Part shown: positions 54,957 through 63,634 of the stretch, piece by piece | Numbering within the stretch: position 1 is the first letter of the stretch | Layout: every line of letters starts with the position of its first letter | DNA from: JAFGLZ01 sp964390905 | Lineage (GTDB): Bacteria > Planctomycetota > Phycisphaerae > UBA1845 > JAFGLZ01 | DNA length: 64,000 bases | Direction of reading: 5' to 3' | Assembly: GCA_964390905.1 (NCBI GenBank) | Contig: CAYMLO010000035.1 | Span: 1 to 64,000, forward strand | Program-made: the position numbers and the translations under genes | Notes under the pieces: generated by a model | Databases searched by the model: none | The model's input: the letters and a program-made list of their open reading frames with translations, nothing else | Told to the model about the DNA's origin: nothing

Positions 54957-56584
54957 AGGTCATCGCCGCCATCGAGGTCGACCTGACCCAGGCGCCGCTT
55001 GGCACCCCGAGCCGGTTGGGCGAGGACCTGGCGGGGTGCGGCGTCTTGCGCAGGACGCTGGGTCGTGTTGGGCGATGTCAGCGGCTGGCCTCGGTGCATG
55101 TGGTGACGAGTCCGGAGCAGCGTGACGACGTGGCCCGACTGACGGACGGCCTGGACGTGGCCCTCGAGGTCCATGCGTACGGCCCCCCACCGTGGCAGGA
55201 TCGGGTCCGTCGCGGGCGCAAGTGGTCGGCCGACGGTTGGCGGGGCGGGATCGGCGGACTGTGCGGTTTCGATGAGTCCATCCACGGCGGCGTGCTGGCC
55301 GCCCTGGCGCAGCGCGAAGGCGCCGACGCCATCGCCGCTATTCCCGCCGCCGCCGTCCTGATCGATCCGGCCTTGCTCGACGCGATGATCGACCATTTCG
55401 ACGGGCTCGGCGAGGACTACCGCGTCGTCTTCTGTCAGGCGCCGCCGGGCCTGGCCGCCCTCCTGGCCCGGCCGATCTTCCTCGATGAGCTGTTTCACGC
55501 GGGCCATCCGCCCGGACCCGCGCTTTCCTACATCCCCGACAACCCGCAGCTCGACTTCACGACCAAGCCCTGCTGCTACGGGCTGCCCAACGTCGTGATC
55601 GAGACGTCCGGTCGATTCCTGGCGGATACGCGTCGCGGCATGGAGTTGCTCGGCAGCATCCTCGACGCGGCCAACGAAGACGACCTGACCGCCGAACGGA
55701 TCTGCGAGCTCGTGGCCGACCGATCGACCAACCATCTGGACCCCTTGCCCCGCGAGCTGGAGATCGAGCTGACGACCGACGATGAGCTGACCGACACCAC
55801 GCTTCGCCCCCGAGGCAAGCGCGTGGCGTCCCGCGGTCCGGTCTCGGTCGATCTGGTCAGACGATGGGCCGAGGAGATGGCCCGGTACGACGACGCGCTC
55901 GTCGTGCTCGGCGGCTTCGGCGATCCGCTGTTGCATCCCGACCTGGGCGAGGTCCTGGCCGCCTGTCGACAGGCCGGCGTCTTCGGCCTGGCCGTCCGCA
56001 CCAACGGGCTGGCGATGCAGGGCGACGTGATCGATCTGCTGATCGAGCACGGCGTCGACGTCGTCAACGTCACCGTCGACGCCCACTCGGCCGAGACCTA
56101 CCGCGCGTTGCACAACGCCGACGGCTTCGACCGCGTCGTTGCCAACATCGAAGCCCTCCGCGCCCGGATCGTCGAACGCGGCGCCGGCCCCGCCATCGTC
56201 CCGGAGATGGCCAAGCTCCGCGTCACGCTGCCCGAGCAGGAGGCCTTCTTCGACGACTGGATCCGCCGCGTGGGTTGGGCCAACATCGTCACCCCCTCCC
56301 ACTACGCCGGCCAGCTCCCCGACCAGTCGGTCATGACCACGGCCCCCCCGCAGCGGTCACGGTGCGCCCGTTTGTGGTCGCGCCTGATGATCCTCGCCGA
56401 CGCCACCGCCGTGACGTGCGACCAGGACTTCGCGGCGAGCCAACCGGTCGGCAACGCCGCCACCGACCCCATCGAAGCCATCTGGACCGGCGCCCCCCTC
56501 ACCGCCCTCCGAAACGCCCACGCCCAGGGCAACCCCAGCAACCACCCCCTCTGCCCCGCCTGCGACGAATGGGATCGACCGTAG
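54953..56584 (+). CDS. Nucleotidyltransferase-like protein with degenerate radical SAM barrel and SPASM domain
   Basis: 543 residues. Residues 1-250 look like a cytidylyltransferase (CMP-sugar-synthetase-like): GEDLAGCGVLRRTLGRVGRC, then DAIAAIPAAAVLIDPALLDA. Residues about 265-430 follow a radical SAM barrel: ELEIELTTDDELTDTTLRPR, LGGFGDPLLHPDLGEVLAAC, VRTNGLAMQGDVIDLL. However, the CxxxCxxC after IELTTD is replaced by DELTDTTL, so no cluster can form there. The C-terminal SPASM keeps its cysteines (RSRCARLWS, VTCDQDF, PLCPACDEW). It resembles the spiro-SPASM family as I recall it. Coupled to the Maf-like gene; likely supplies or attaches an activated sugar. Confidence 0.78.
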   Translation: MKVIAAIEVDLTQAPLGTPSRLGEDLAGCGVLRRTLGRVGRCQRLASVHVVTSPEQRDDVARLTDGLDVALEVHAYGPPPWQDRVRRGRKWSADGWRGGIGGLCGFDESIHGGVLAALAQREGADAIAAIPAAAVLIDPALLDAMIDHFDGLGEDYRVVFCQAPPGLAALLARPIFLDELFHAGHPPGPALSYIPDNPQLDFTTKPCCYGLPNVVIETSGRFLADTRRGMELLGSILDAANEDDLTAERICELVADRSTNHLDPLPRELEIELTTDDELTDTTLRPRGKRVASRGPVSVDLVRRWAEEMARYDDALVVLGGFGDPLLHPDLGEVLAACRQAGVFGLAVRTNGLAMQGDVIDLLIEHGVDVVNVTVDAHSAETYRALHNADGFDRVVANIEALRARIVERGAGPAIVPEMAKLRVTLPEQEAFFDDWIRRVGWANIVTPSHYAGQLPDQSVMTTAPPQRSRCARLWSRLMILADATAVTCDQDFAASQPVGNAATDPIEAIWTGAPLTALRNAHAQGNPSNHPLCPACDEWDRP

Positions 56585-56749
56585 CGCTCTGCTGCCATCC
56601 ATTCGGTGGTGGCCGCTCTGGCGGATTCGGACTCGGGGTTCGGCTCATCTTCGACCCGGGCCCGCCGCTCTGACCGGGAGATGCACGGGCATCGCAAGGT
56701 CCTATAAAAATGGACCTTCTGCAAGAAGATCGCTGGCGGCAAGATTGTG

Positions 56750-56785
56750 GTAGACAGACGGCACAAATGATGTATACTTGTCTAC
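56750..56785 (+). promoter_or_regulatory. Promoter with inverted-repeat operator candidate for the XRE-ImmA gene
   Basis: TAGACA (56751-56756), 16 bases, TATACT (56773-56778) form a promoter 24 bases before ATG 56802. The 7-base arms GTAGACA (56750-56756) and TGTCTAC (56779-56785) bracket the promoter, so the XRE dimer could repress its own gene. Confidence 0.6.
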
Positions 56786-56801
56786 TGGCGAGGGAGGTGT
56801 G

Positions 56802-57857
56802 ATGATGGTTGGAGAACGGATCAAGATGGCACGGGCGATGGCTGGGCTGACGATGCGTGAACTTGCGTCGCGGGCAGGTGTCAGCCACCAGGCCATCGGC
56901 AAGTACGAGAAGGGGACGGCGACCCCGAGCTCGAAGGTGCTGATCCGTCTTTCGAAGGCATTGAACGTCGGGGTCGAGTTCCTCATGCGCCCGCGGACCG
57001 TCGAGCTGTCGGAGATCAAGTTCCGCAAGAAGAAGTCGGGCGCCAAGGAGCTGGCTGCAATCCAGGCGGAGGTCCGTGATCGGATTGAGCGGTACATGTT
57101 GGTCGAACGGCTGTTCCCTGAGCGGAAGAAGGAAACACTCCGCAGGTACGAGCTTAGCAGCGATGAAGACGCCGAAGTCAAGGCGAAGCAGTGGCGCAGG
57201 GCGTGGAACCTTGGGTTGGACCCAATAGACAACCTGGTGGAGACCGCAGAGGCGCATGGCATCAAAGTTGTCATCCTGAGCGTGCCGGAGGGCTATGACG
57301 GGTGCGCCGTGTGGATTGACGCGGAGATTCCCTGCCTGTTCCTCAATCAGAATGTGGCCGAGTGCCGCTTTCGGTTAACGCTAGCACATGAAATGGGCCA
57401 CCTCGTCGCCAAGATGCCCAAGGGATGGTCTGAGAAGAAGCAGGAGAGCGCCGCGTTCCGACTTGGGGCGGCGTTCTTGGTGCCGGATGAAGTCGTGTTC
57501 GACGAACTGGGGCACACACGCCGTACGCTGGATCTGGCTGAGCTTCTGGCGCTGAAGCAGATCTACGGGCTGAGCGTGCAGGCGTGGATCAAGCGAGCAC
57601 GGCAGCTGGACGTCATTTCAGAGACGACGGAGGCGCGCCTGTTTCGGGACATCGGGCGCCTGGGGTGGCGGAAGGCCGAGCCTGGGGATGAACCGACGAG
57701 TGAGCGGTCGTATCGTTTTGGACGGTTGTTGCTGAGAGCAGTCACGGAGGAGTACATCTCGAGAGAACGAGCGGAAGAACTAGGCGGGAAACCGTTGGAA
57801 GAGCTTCGAGCTGAGATGCCGGGGTACCGCGAAGATGCCGCTCGTCCTGATCACTGA
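56802..57857 (+). CDS. XRE-family regulator fused to ImmA/IrrE-like metallopeptidase
   Basis: 351 residues. An N-terminal HTH_XRE domain (ERIKMARAMAGLTMRELASR, AGVSHQAIGKYEKGTA) binds DNA. A linker leads to an ImmA/IrrE metallopeptidase with RLTLAHEMGHLVAKMP (HEMGH, His196, Glu197, His200), followed by ESAAFRLGAAFLVPDE, the typical third-ligand region. These proteins cleave or sense a partner protein and regulate stress genes. GGGAGG precedes tandem ATG codons at 56802 and 56805. The stop overlaps the PIN gene by 23 bases. Confidence 0.9.
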   Translation: MMVGERIKMARAMAGLTMRELASRAGVSHQAIGKYEKGTATPSSKVLIRLSKALNVGVEFLMRPRTVELSEIKFRKKKSGAKELAAIQAEVRDRIERYMLVERLFPERKKETLRRYELSSDEDAEVKAKQWRRAWNLGLDPIDNLVETAEAHGIKVVILSVPEGYDGCAVWIDAEIPCLFLNQNVAECRFRLTLAHEMGHLVAKMPKGWSEKKQESAAFRLGAAFLVPDEVVFDELGHTRRTLDLAELLALKQIYGLSVQAWIKRARQLDVISETTEARLFRDIGRLGWRKAEPGDEPTSERSYRFGRLLLRAVTEEYISRERAEELGGKPLEELRAEMPGYREDAARPDH

Positions 57858-58347
57858 TGCGAATGTATGGATCGATTTGCAGACCGGCCAGGTGTTGGCC
57901 GACGCGGTGAAGCTGGATTTCGAGCTCGTGCTTCCGGATGTCGTTCATTCTGAGCTCGAGCGGCGCAGACCGGCCTTGTTCGAGGAACTGCGCTTGCTGG
58001 TCGACCTTCAGCATGTGGTCTTGGGGGAGTTAGATCCTTCGGGCGTCCAGCTGGCGTTGAGTCTGGGAGAACGATACCCCAGGCCGCAGCGCCCCGACCT
58101 GTTCTCTCTAACGATGGCGAAGCTCAGGAAAGCCATCTTGGTCACCGGAGACAAGCATCTGCGTGAGGCTGCCGAGGCCGAACGTGTCGAGGTCCATGGG
58201 ACGTTGTGGTTGATGGAGGCGTTGGTCGCTCAGGAGGTTGTTACAAAAAGGCGTGCGACCGGCGCGCTGAGGCGGATGCTCAGAGGCGACCGGCGACTGC
58301 CGGAGTCGGAGTGTGAAAGGCTGATGCGCCGATGGGGCACTAGATAG
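57835..58347 (+). CDS. PIN-domain ribonuclease-like protein
   Basis: A 170-residue PIN-fold protein: VLITDANVWIDLQTGQVLAD carries the first acidic residue, LPDVVHSELER the second, and ILVTGDKHLREAAEAE the third. This fits VapC/DUF3368-type nucleases that cut RNA with Mg2+. It overlaps the XRE-ImmA gene by 23 bases, an arrangement of regulator-then-toxin pairs. It may be the toxin of a toxin-antitoxin-like module. Its C-terminal 40 residues are basic (KRRATGALRRMLRGDRRL). Confidence 0.85.
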   Translation: MPLVLITDANVWIDLQTGQVLADAVKLDFELVLPDVVHSELERRRPALFEELRLLVDLQHVVLGELDPSGVQLALSLGERYPRPQRPDLFSLTMAKLRKAILVTGDKHLREAAEAERVEVHGTLWLMEALVAQEVVTKRRATGALRRMLRGDRRLPESECERLMRRWGTR

Positions 58348-58430
58348 AAGAAAGAGACCACGTCGAGGCGACAGGTTTGGCGGCCGTGCTCCGACGTGGC
58401 CCAGTTGAGCCGTACGCAAGAGTCCGCTGG

Positions 58431-59798
58431 CTACAGGGCCCGTTCTTGCCTCGAAGCAACTCCCGACCACGTCTTCGCTACGTTGTCGATGACGATCTCG
58501 CCATCCCAATAGTCTGATACGTTGGTGGTTTGCAGAGCTGCGGTCTTGCTGGCGCGAAGGATGACGTCCACCGACTTGGGCAAGGGCCCGCTGTAATCCA
58601 GAGGTCCACAGAGAACTCCTTGGAGGCGGGCGAACTTGCTGGCGGTACAGACGCCCGAAGGATACTCCTTGTCGTCGAAACGGACGTAGACCTGGAATGC
58701 TACGCCGACCGGCAACTCGCCCGAGGAGACCTCGACGTACCGTCCGGGACGGATCTCCCAGCAGCGGGCTTGGTCAGTCCTGTACGTGATCTCTTCAGTC
58801 CTGCGCAACGACGCACGGAGCTGAAGCTGCGACGGGGTTCTGATCGGTCTGATGCTGCCGGACACGTCGGCGGGCAGGATCCGGACCCGGTCCCATGCGC
58901 TTGCCCGGCCCTCATAGCACAGCTTGCTGGTCTGTTCTTGGCCCCTCTTGCCGAGAAAGACCTTCACCTTACCCGCCAGCGTCAGCCGATGCGTGCGGGC
59001 CGGTTCCGCCGTCGGAGGGCTGGGGGCGGCGGCGCAGAGCGTCACCATGGAGCGGCGGGTCGTCGCCCAATCGACACGCGGGTCAACGCCACGCATATCA
59101 AGCTGGACGCCCCCCAGCGACAACTCGAGATCCTCGAGGCGTACCCAGAACTCGGGCTCACCCCGGCCGGGCCCAAGCCCGGGACCGACGTAGCACAATC
59201 TGAAGAAGACGGGCTCACCCAGCGCAATCTTGGGCCTGGCCTCAATGCCCACGCGGGCGATCTCCTGGAAGAGGGCCTGTTGCTCTTGCGACGTGAGCAT
59301 GCCGTTGAGGTGATACCCCTTGACGCAGCTGGGGGCATCAGCTGTTAGCGAGTGGTTGGGATCAAGCAGGCGTCCCACCAGCCGCAATCTGTCCGGCGCC
59401 GAAAGTCCGCCCTGCCGGAATCGCCGATCGAGTTCCGCCAGTTCCGCGGACGACATGCTGGGTTTCGATCCGACCATGGTGGGGGACCAGATGAGGCGTC
59501 TGACCTGGGGGAACAGAAGGAGAACGAGCGCGCAGGCCGCAGCAGCGATCATGCCGGCACCCGCAAGCGCTGGCATCGGCCGCCGGTGGCGCTGGCCATA
59601 GACGACGTTCTCAGGTGCGGTCGCCGAGCCGCACTCAGGACACCGATTGCTCGTGATGCCCGTCAGGTTGTAGTCGCAGGTGCCGCAACGGGGCTCGTCC
59701 CCCCGCCGCCGCGGCCAGAGGCCGCGTCGCATCATCAAGACGCCGAGGACCAACAGCGCCACGCCTGCTGACAACAGCAGTAGTACGGTGACCAGCAT
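58431..59798 (-). CDS. Membrane protein with N-terminal zinc ribbon (planctomycete type)
   Basis: 455 residues. A first membrane segment (VLLLLSAGVALLVLGVLMM) precedes a zinc ribbon, CGTCDYNLTGITSNRCPECG, a hallmark of planctomycete membrane proteins. A second helix follows (AGAGMIAAAACALVLLLFPQ), then a soluble domain of mixed fold with SMSSAELAELDRRFRQGGLS and FQVYVRFDDKEYPSG. No enzyme motif is recognised. ATG 59798 was chosen as the start before the first membrane segment. Confidence 0.75.
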   Translation of the reverse strand: MLVTVLLLLSAGVALLVLGVLMMRRGLWPRRRGDEPRCGTCDYNLTGITSNRCPECGSATAPENVVYGQRHRRPMPALAGAGMIAAAACALVLLLFPQVRRLIWSPTMVGSKPSMSSAELAELDRRFRQGGLSAPDRLRLVGRLLDPNHSLTADAPSCVKGYHLNGMLTSQEQQALFQEIARVGIEARPKIALGEPVFFRLCYVGPGLGPGRGEPEFWVRLEDLELSLGGVQLDMRGVDPRVDWATTRRSMVTLCAAAPSPPTAEPARTHRLTLAGKVKVFLGKRGQEQTSKLCYEGRASAWDRVRILPADVSGSIRPIRTPSQLQLRASLRRTEEITYRTDQARCWEIRPGRYVEVSSGELPVGVAFQVYVRFDDKEYPSGVCTASKFARLQGVLCGPLDYSGPLPKSVDVILRASKTAALQTTNVSDYWDGEIVIDNVAKTWSGVASRQERAL

Positions 59799-60244
59799 CG
59801 ACGTCACACACGACCTCAATGGCTCCGCAAGCCTATCATGTATCGTAAACATGGTTCTGAACAGAAGCTACCCGACAAGGGCCTCCAACACATCGACGGG
59901 GGGCGATATCGGACGCACGGACGCGATGAACAAACCTGGGCCCTTCTCTTCTGGTCGCTCCGTACCCCTGAGGGATCTCTGAGGGCCGAAAGACACACCG
60001 TTCGGGAATGTCCTTGATTCTGGCTCGTCTGGAGGCCTATCAGTCTTGGGCGAGTCTCCCGACGACGGTGTCGGTCTGTCGGGAGGAGGGGCGGCGGCGT
60101 CTGCGCTATCCCATCTCGCCTTGTCGACAACGCATTGAGGCTCAGGGACTCAGTCGACCGAGGGGTCGTGTTGCGCCCTGGGTGTGAGTTGGACGAGGAC
60201 GGATCGGTCGCGCTGAGCGGCCGGCGGAAGGGAGGAACGGTCGG
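59799..60244. other. Intergenic region
   Basis: About 445 bases between divergent genes. No supported coding sequence. A strong ribosome site (GGGAGGAAC) lies just before ATG 60245; no clear promoter was found. Confidence 0.6.
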
Positions 60245-61258
60245 ATGAAGGCGAGCCTGATGATGGGGATGGTGGCGGTGATCCTGGCGGCGGCGCCGGG
60301 GGCGTTGGGGGTGACGATCGATTTCGTGACGGTCGGGAAGCCGGGGAACCCGAGCGACGCGAGCCATATCGTGGGCCTCGGCGCTGTGGACTACGAGTAT
60401 GGCATCGGCATGTATGAGATCACGGTCGGGCAGTACTGCGAGTTCCTCAACGCCGTGGCGGCGGACGACGACACGTATGGGCTCTACGCCGATGACATGT
60501 GGTCCGATGACCATGGCTGCAAGATCCAGCAGACCGGCAGTGCGGGCAGCTACGCGTACACGGTCCCCGATTCCAACCGGATCAACCGTCCGGTGAATTA
60601 CGTGGACTGGGGCGACGCAGTGCGGTTCTGCAACTGGCTCCACAACGGCCAGCCGACGGGGGACCAGGACTTAACGACGACCGAGGATGGGTCGTACTTC
60701 CTGGACGGCGCGACCTCGTCCGCGGCGCTGACGGCAGTGACACGGGCCACGGACGCCACGTACGTGATCCCCTCAGGGGACGAGTGGTACAAGGCCGCCT
60801 ACTTCGATCCGCTCGTGGCGGCCGGGGCGGGTGGGTACTTCGATTATCCCACCCGATCGAACGCCGAGCCGAACAACGTCGTGGCGAACCCCGATCCGGG
60901 GCAGAACGCCAATTTCAAGGACCCGTGTTACGCGATCGGCGCTCCGTACTACACGACCGAGGTGGGCGAGTTCGAGTACACCCCCGGCCCCTGGGGCACG
61001 TATGACCAGGGCGGCAATGTGTACGAGTGGACCGAGAAGATCGGTGAGGGGACGAGCCGCTTCATCTATGGCGGGGCATACAACGGGCCCGGCTGGACCC
61101 TATCCGTGGGGGGCTTCATGTTTCCCTATCCGATAGCGAGCGAGAGCAGCATCGGGTTCCGCGTCGCCGTGGTGCCCGAGCCGGGCACGATCGCGTTGCT
61201 CGCCGTGGGGGTTCTGGCCCTTCGCAGGAAGCGCCGGTTCGCAGCACGAACCGCCTAG
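60245..61258 (+). CDS. Exported SUMF1/FGE-like domain protein with PEP-CTERM tail
   Basis: 337 residues. Signal peptide (VILAAAPGALG), then a formylglycine-generating-enzyme-like (SUMF1) domain: YEYGIGMYEITVGQYCEFLN, RPVNYVDWGDAVRFCNWLHN, PSGDEWYKAAYFDP and QGGNVYEWTEKIGEGTS with SIGFRVAV. The catalytic Cys pair of true FGE is not evident, so a binding or structural role is likely. A PEP-CTERM tail ends it: VPEPGTIALLAVGVLAL, then RRKRR. A second PEP-CTERM substrate in the window, implying an exosortase elsewhere. Confidence 0.87.
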   Translation: MKASLMMGMVAVILAAAPGALGVTIDFVTVGKPGNPSDASHIVGLGAVDYEYGIGMYEITVGQYCEFLNAVAADDDTYGLYADDMWSDDHGCKIQQTGSAGSYAYTVPDSNRINRPVNYVDWGDAVRFCNWLHNGQPTGDQDLTTTEDGSYFLDGATSSAALTAVTRATDATYVIPSGDEWYKAAYFDPLVAAGAGGYFDYPTRSNAEPNNVVANPDPGQNANFKDPCYAIGAPYYTTEVGEFEYTPGPWGTYDQGGNVYEWTEKIGEGTSRFIYGGAYNGPGWTLSVGGFMFPYPIASESSIGFRVAVVPEPGTIALLAVGVLALRRKRRFAARTA

Positions 61259-61577
61259 CGTTTGGCCGCATCAGTCCCTGCGGGCTCACCTCGAACACGG
61301 GGCTACACCGAGCCGGCCTGTCCTCAGGCCGGTCAACCTGGTTGGCGGCGCCCTGCGAAGACGGCGCCGGATGGCCCTTCCCCGGTCCGCTCTGAGACGC
61401 GCCGAAGGGCGCTTCGCACAGAGGTGCCTTGTTCCCGTTTCTTCCGTCGTTGAGGGGTCGAAGCGGGTGGAGGGCCGGTGTTGGGCCAGGGACGCCCGGA
61501 GGATGCTTGCCGATCCATACCGGGAGGTCGCGGCCCGTCGTCGACAGGCTCTGCGGCAACGACTACCCGCGGGACAC
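61259..61577. other. Intergenic region
   Basis: About 320 bases with no credible coding sequence on either strand; GC rich, with short direct stretches only. Downstream of the PEP-CTERM gene and of the small Cys-rich gene (convergent). Confidence 0.5.
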
Positions 61578-61790
61578 TTATGCGCTCGCCGAACTGATTA
61601 CGACGCCGGTCGGCATCATGTCGTCGGGCGGAGGCGTGCCATGCTGTTGCCGATACAGCTTTCTCTTGCACTCGTTCATCATCGACCCCTTGCAGTACTT
61701 CGCGATGAAGCCCTTGCAGGCGAGGTCGTTGGACGACGCGTGCTTCTTGAAGAACCCGCACTTGTCCAGAAGATCGCAGTTCTCAGCCAT
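61578..61790 (-). CDS. Small Cys-rich protein (conserved type)
   Basis: A 70-residue protein with five cysteines: AENCDLLDKCGFFKKHAS, DLACKGFIAKYCKGSM and NECKRKLYRQQHG, ending PPPDDMMPTG. The C-x5-C-GFF pattern followed by CKGFIxxYCxG and ECKRKxYRxxHG looks like a small conserved family of anaerobic bacteria that I recall without a name; it may bind a metal or Fe-S cluster. GGGAG lies 8 bases before ATG 61790. The pattern makes it real despite its size. Confidence 0.75.
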   Translation of the reverse strand: MAENCDLLDKCGFFKKHASSNDLACKGFIAKYCKGSMMNECKRKLYRQQHGTPPPDDMMPTGVVISSASA

Positions 61791-62219
61791 TGGTTCGGCT
61801 CCCATTGTGACCCATGCCGTGGTACGACACGCCTAGATCGTTCGTAAGTCCTTGTTTCACCGTTGGAGGCCCCGGACTCGATCGATGCTTCGAAGGCCTC
61901 AGGCAAGTCGAGTCCGTTGGTGTCGCTGTCGTGGCACAGCCTTCCAGGTCGCTGGAGTGCGTATCGGCCTCTTCTGCGAGTCGCTGAAAGATCGATATCC
62001 CTCGGCACACCGGGTCGTTTCCCTAGCCCCGGGTCAGGGACTCAGACCGTATCTCTGTTGCTGGCAGGGGCATCCTCGGTTGGCGGACGTCCGATACCGT
62101 GCGGAGGCCCGCCGTGACCTCCATCCCTTTCTTCTCCCGGCTCGCCGTCGCTGCGAGAGGCAACGCCGGCGCAGCGTGCAAGGCGCCGCGCTGCATGAAC
62201 GCGCTGGCTCGGGCTTGGC
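61791..62219. other. Intergenic region with possible relic
   Basis: About 430 bases. No open gene. On the minus strand near 61880-61950 a fragment reads CHDSDTNGLDLPEAFEAS, reminiscent of a dockerin-type or calcium-binding tail (DxDxNGLxDxxE), possibly the remains of a broken gene. Confidence 0.45.
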
Positions 62220-63317
62220 TCACCGTACCTCGACGGCGACGGTCCAATGGTTGTTCAGCTCAACGGTTTCGGAGAGGGCGTCGTGTGGATCGACGACGAG
62301 GCAGAGCTGTCGTCGCCCGGCGATGTGCGGGGTCCAGTCGACCTCTGCCGACGCGATTTTCGGCTTCAGGTCAATCGGTGCCGGGAGGTCCGGCAGCGTC
62401 AGCGAGGCGATCCGGCGTTGCCCGTCGTAGAGTTCGGCGCAGAAGCCCTTCGCCGCCGCCAGCCCGACGTTGTGCACGGTGACGCGGAGGCGCATCGTCT
62501 TGCCGACCACTGGTGTGGCTCTCGGCAGCGTGATCGCGTCTGGGCCCAGCGCCAAGTCGGCCCGCGGCCCCGGCGGCGTCGGTTGACGCCTCTGCTGCGC
62601 CAGCGTCACGCGAAGCAGTTGCCCCGCCGGCACGGTCACAGACAGCCGCTGACCGCGTTCTCGCAGGGCGACCGACCGGTCTGGCTGCTTGGCAGTGGGG
62701 TTGGCGTCGTCTATGTCGGCGGGAGCCACCGTCATCGCATAGTCCCCGGGCGCCAGTCGCCAGGGCCGCATCGTTACCGCCCCGCCCTCGTCCTCGAAGC
62801 GGTACACCAGAACGCGGAGGTCTCGCGAGGACGCTGATTCGACCAGCGCGGCCAGCCGGTTGCCCGTCTGCTCCCAGGTCACCGCGTGCATCGGGTAGTA
62901 GGTCTCACGTCCCACCGAGCCGGTCATCATCTGGAACAGGATTCCCGCGCCCGGCATGGACACGCGGTCGGTAAAAAGCACCTCCGACGTGCTCATCTCG
63001 ACGCGACTCGACAGGTCCTTGACGACGCCCTCGAGCCTGGCGACCAGCGGCTTGACGTCGCCGGTGAGGCGATAGCGAAGGTAGGCCGAGCCCTTCTGTC
63101 GGAGGAAGTCATCGTAGCGCGCATCGCCGGTCAGCAGTCGCCACTTCTCGAAGACGTCGACGAGGTACGCGCTGTCGCAGATCTTGGCCGCCCACGCCCG
63201 AGAGCCGACGGCGGGGTTCTGGGTCGGCTTGGCGCGTTCAGCCAACACGGCGTCGAGCGTCGCCCGCAGCGCGGACAGGTAGAACGCATCGCCTGAGAGC
63301 TGGGGTGAGAGCTGGGG
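62220..63317 (-). pseudogene. 5'-truncated gene; C-terminal CARDB-domain fragment of a large exported protein
   Basis: The open frame runs from 63317 and has no proper start; the first available ones are GTG and TTG at 63248 and 63245, within coding sense (LSGDAFYLSALRATLDAVLA precedes them). It encodes a helical, alpha/alpha-barrel-like segment (VFEKWRLLTGDARYDDFLRQ), a beta region (MTVAPADIDDANPTAKQPD) and a C-terminal CARDB domain (MRLRVTVHNVGLAAAKGFCA to ALSETVELNNHWTVAVEVR). The break at 63318 is inside direct repeats next to a 27-base repeat, so the rest of the gene seems to have been lost by rearrangement. Confidence 0.72.
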
Positions 63318-63339
63318 TCAGAGCGCTTTTAGGCGTTAA
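63313..63339. repeat. 27-base direct repeat, copy A
   Basis: TGGGGTCAGAGCGCTTTTAG plus GCGTTAA; the same 27 bases recur at 63528-63554. A partial copy (TGGGGTCA) is at 63511. It resembles dispersed ends linked to Y1 transposases in other bacteria, as far as I recall, but no transposase gene is adjacent here. Confidence 0.7.
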
Positions 63340-63414
63340 AAGGAGCATCCTCTAGGTGGCGCGCGATGGCGCGCAAGGGAACGTCGCTTAGAGGGGTCGT
63401 CACGTCGTGGTCGG

Positions 63415-63493
63415 TCAGGGCGCTTTGGCTTGGATGCGGTTCAGCGTGACGTCCTGGATCTCCATGAGTTCTTCCCAGTCGCCTTCGCTGAGG
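63415..63493 (-). pseudogene. Duplicated 3' fragment of the edge gene
   Basis: A copy of the last 26 codons of the gene at 63635 (LSEGDWEELMEIQDVTLNRI then QAKAP and stop), displaced by 220 bases and detached from any start. Upstream similarity ends at about 63493, where direct repeats begin. Confidence 0.75.
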
Positions 63494-63527
63494 GCAGATG
63501 GCAGGGCAGATGGGGTCACAGGGCAGA

Positions 63528-63554
63528 TGGGGTCAGAGCGCTTTTAGGCGTTAA
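63528..63554. repeat. 27-base direct repeat, copy B
   Basis: Identical to copy A at 63313-63339. Copies A and B head two tandem units about 215-220 bases apart (63313-63493 and 63528-63713). Confidence 0.7.
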
Positions 63555-63634
63555 GTAAGGGGGGGGATCCGCCAGGTGGCGCGCGATCGCACGCAGGCGG
63601 CCGTCGTGGGGATGGGTCGTCACGTCGCCGTCGG

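Noticed and set aside
59816..60643. Minus-strand open frame of 275 codons
   Set aside because: It overlaps the start of the well-supported SUMF1 gene antisense and has biased, Arg/His/Pro-rich composition without motifs.
61300..61560. Possible gene between the SUMF1 protein and the small Cys-rich protein
   Set aside because: Several frames are open but none has a ribosome site, motif or balanced composition.
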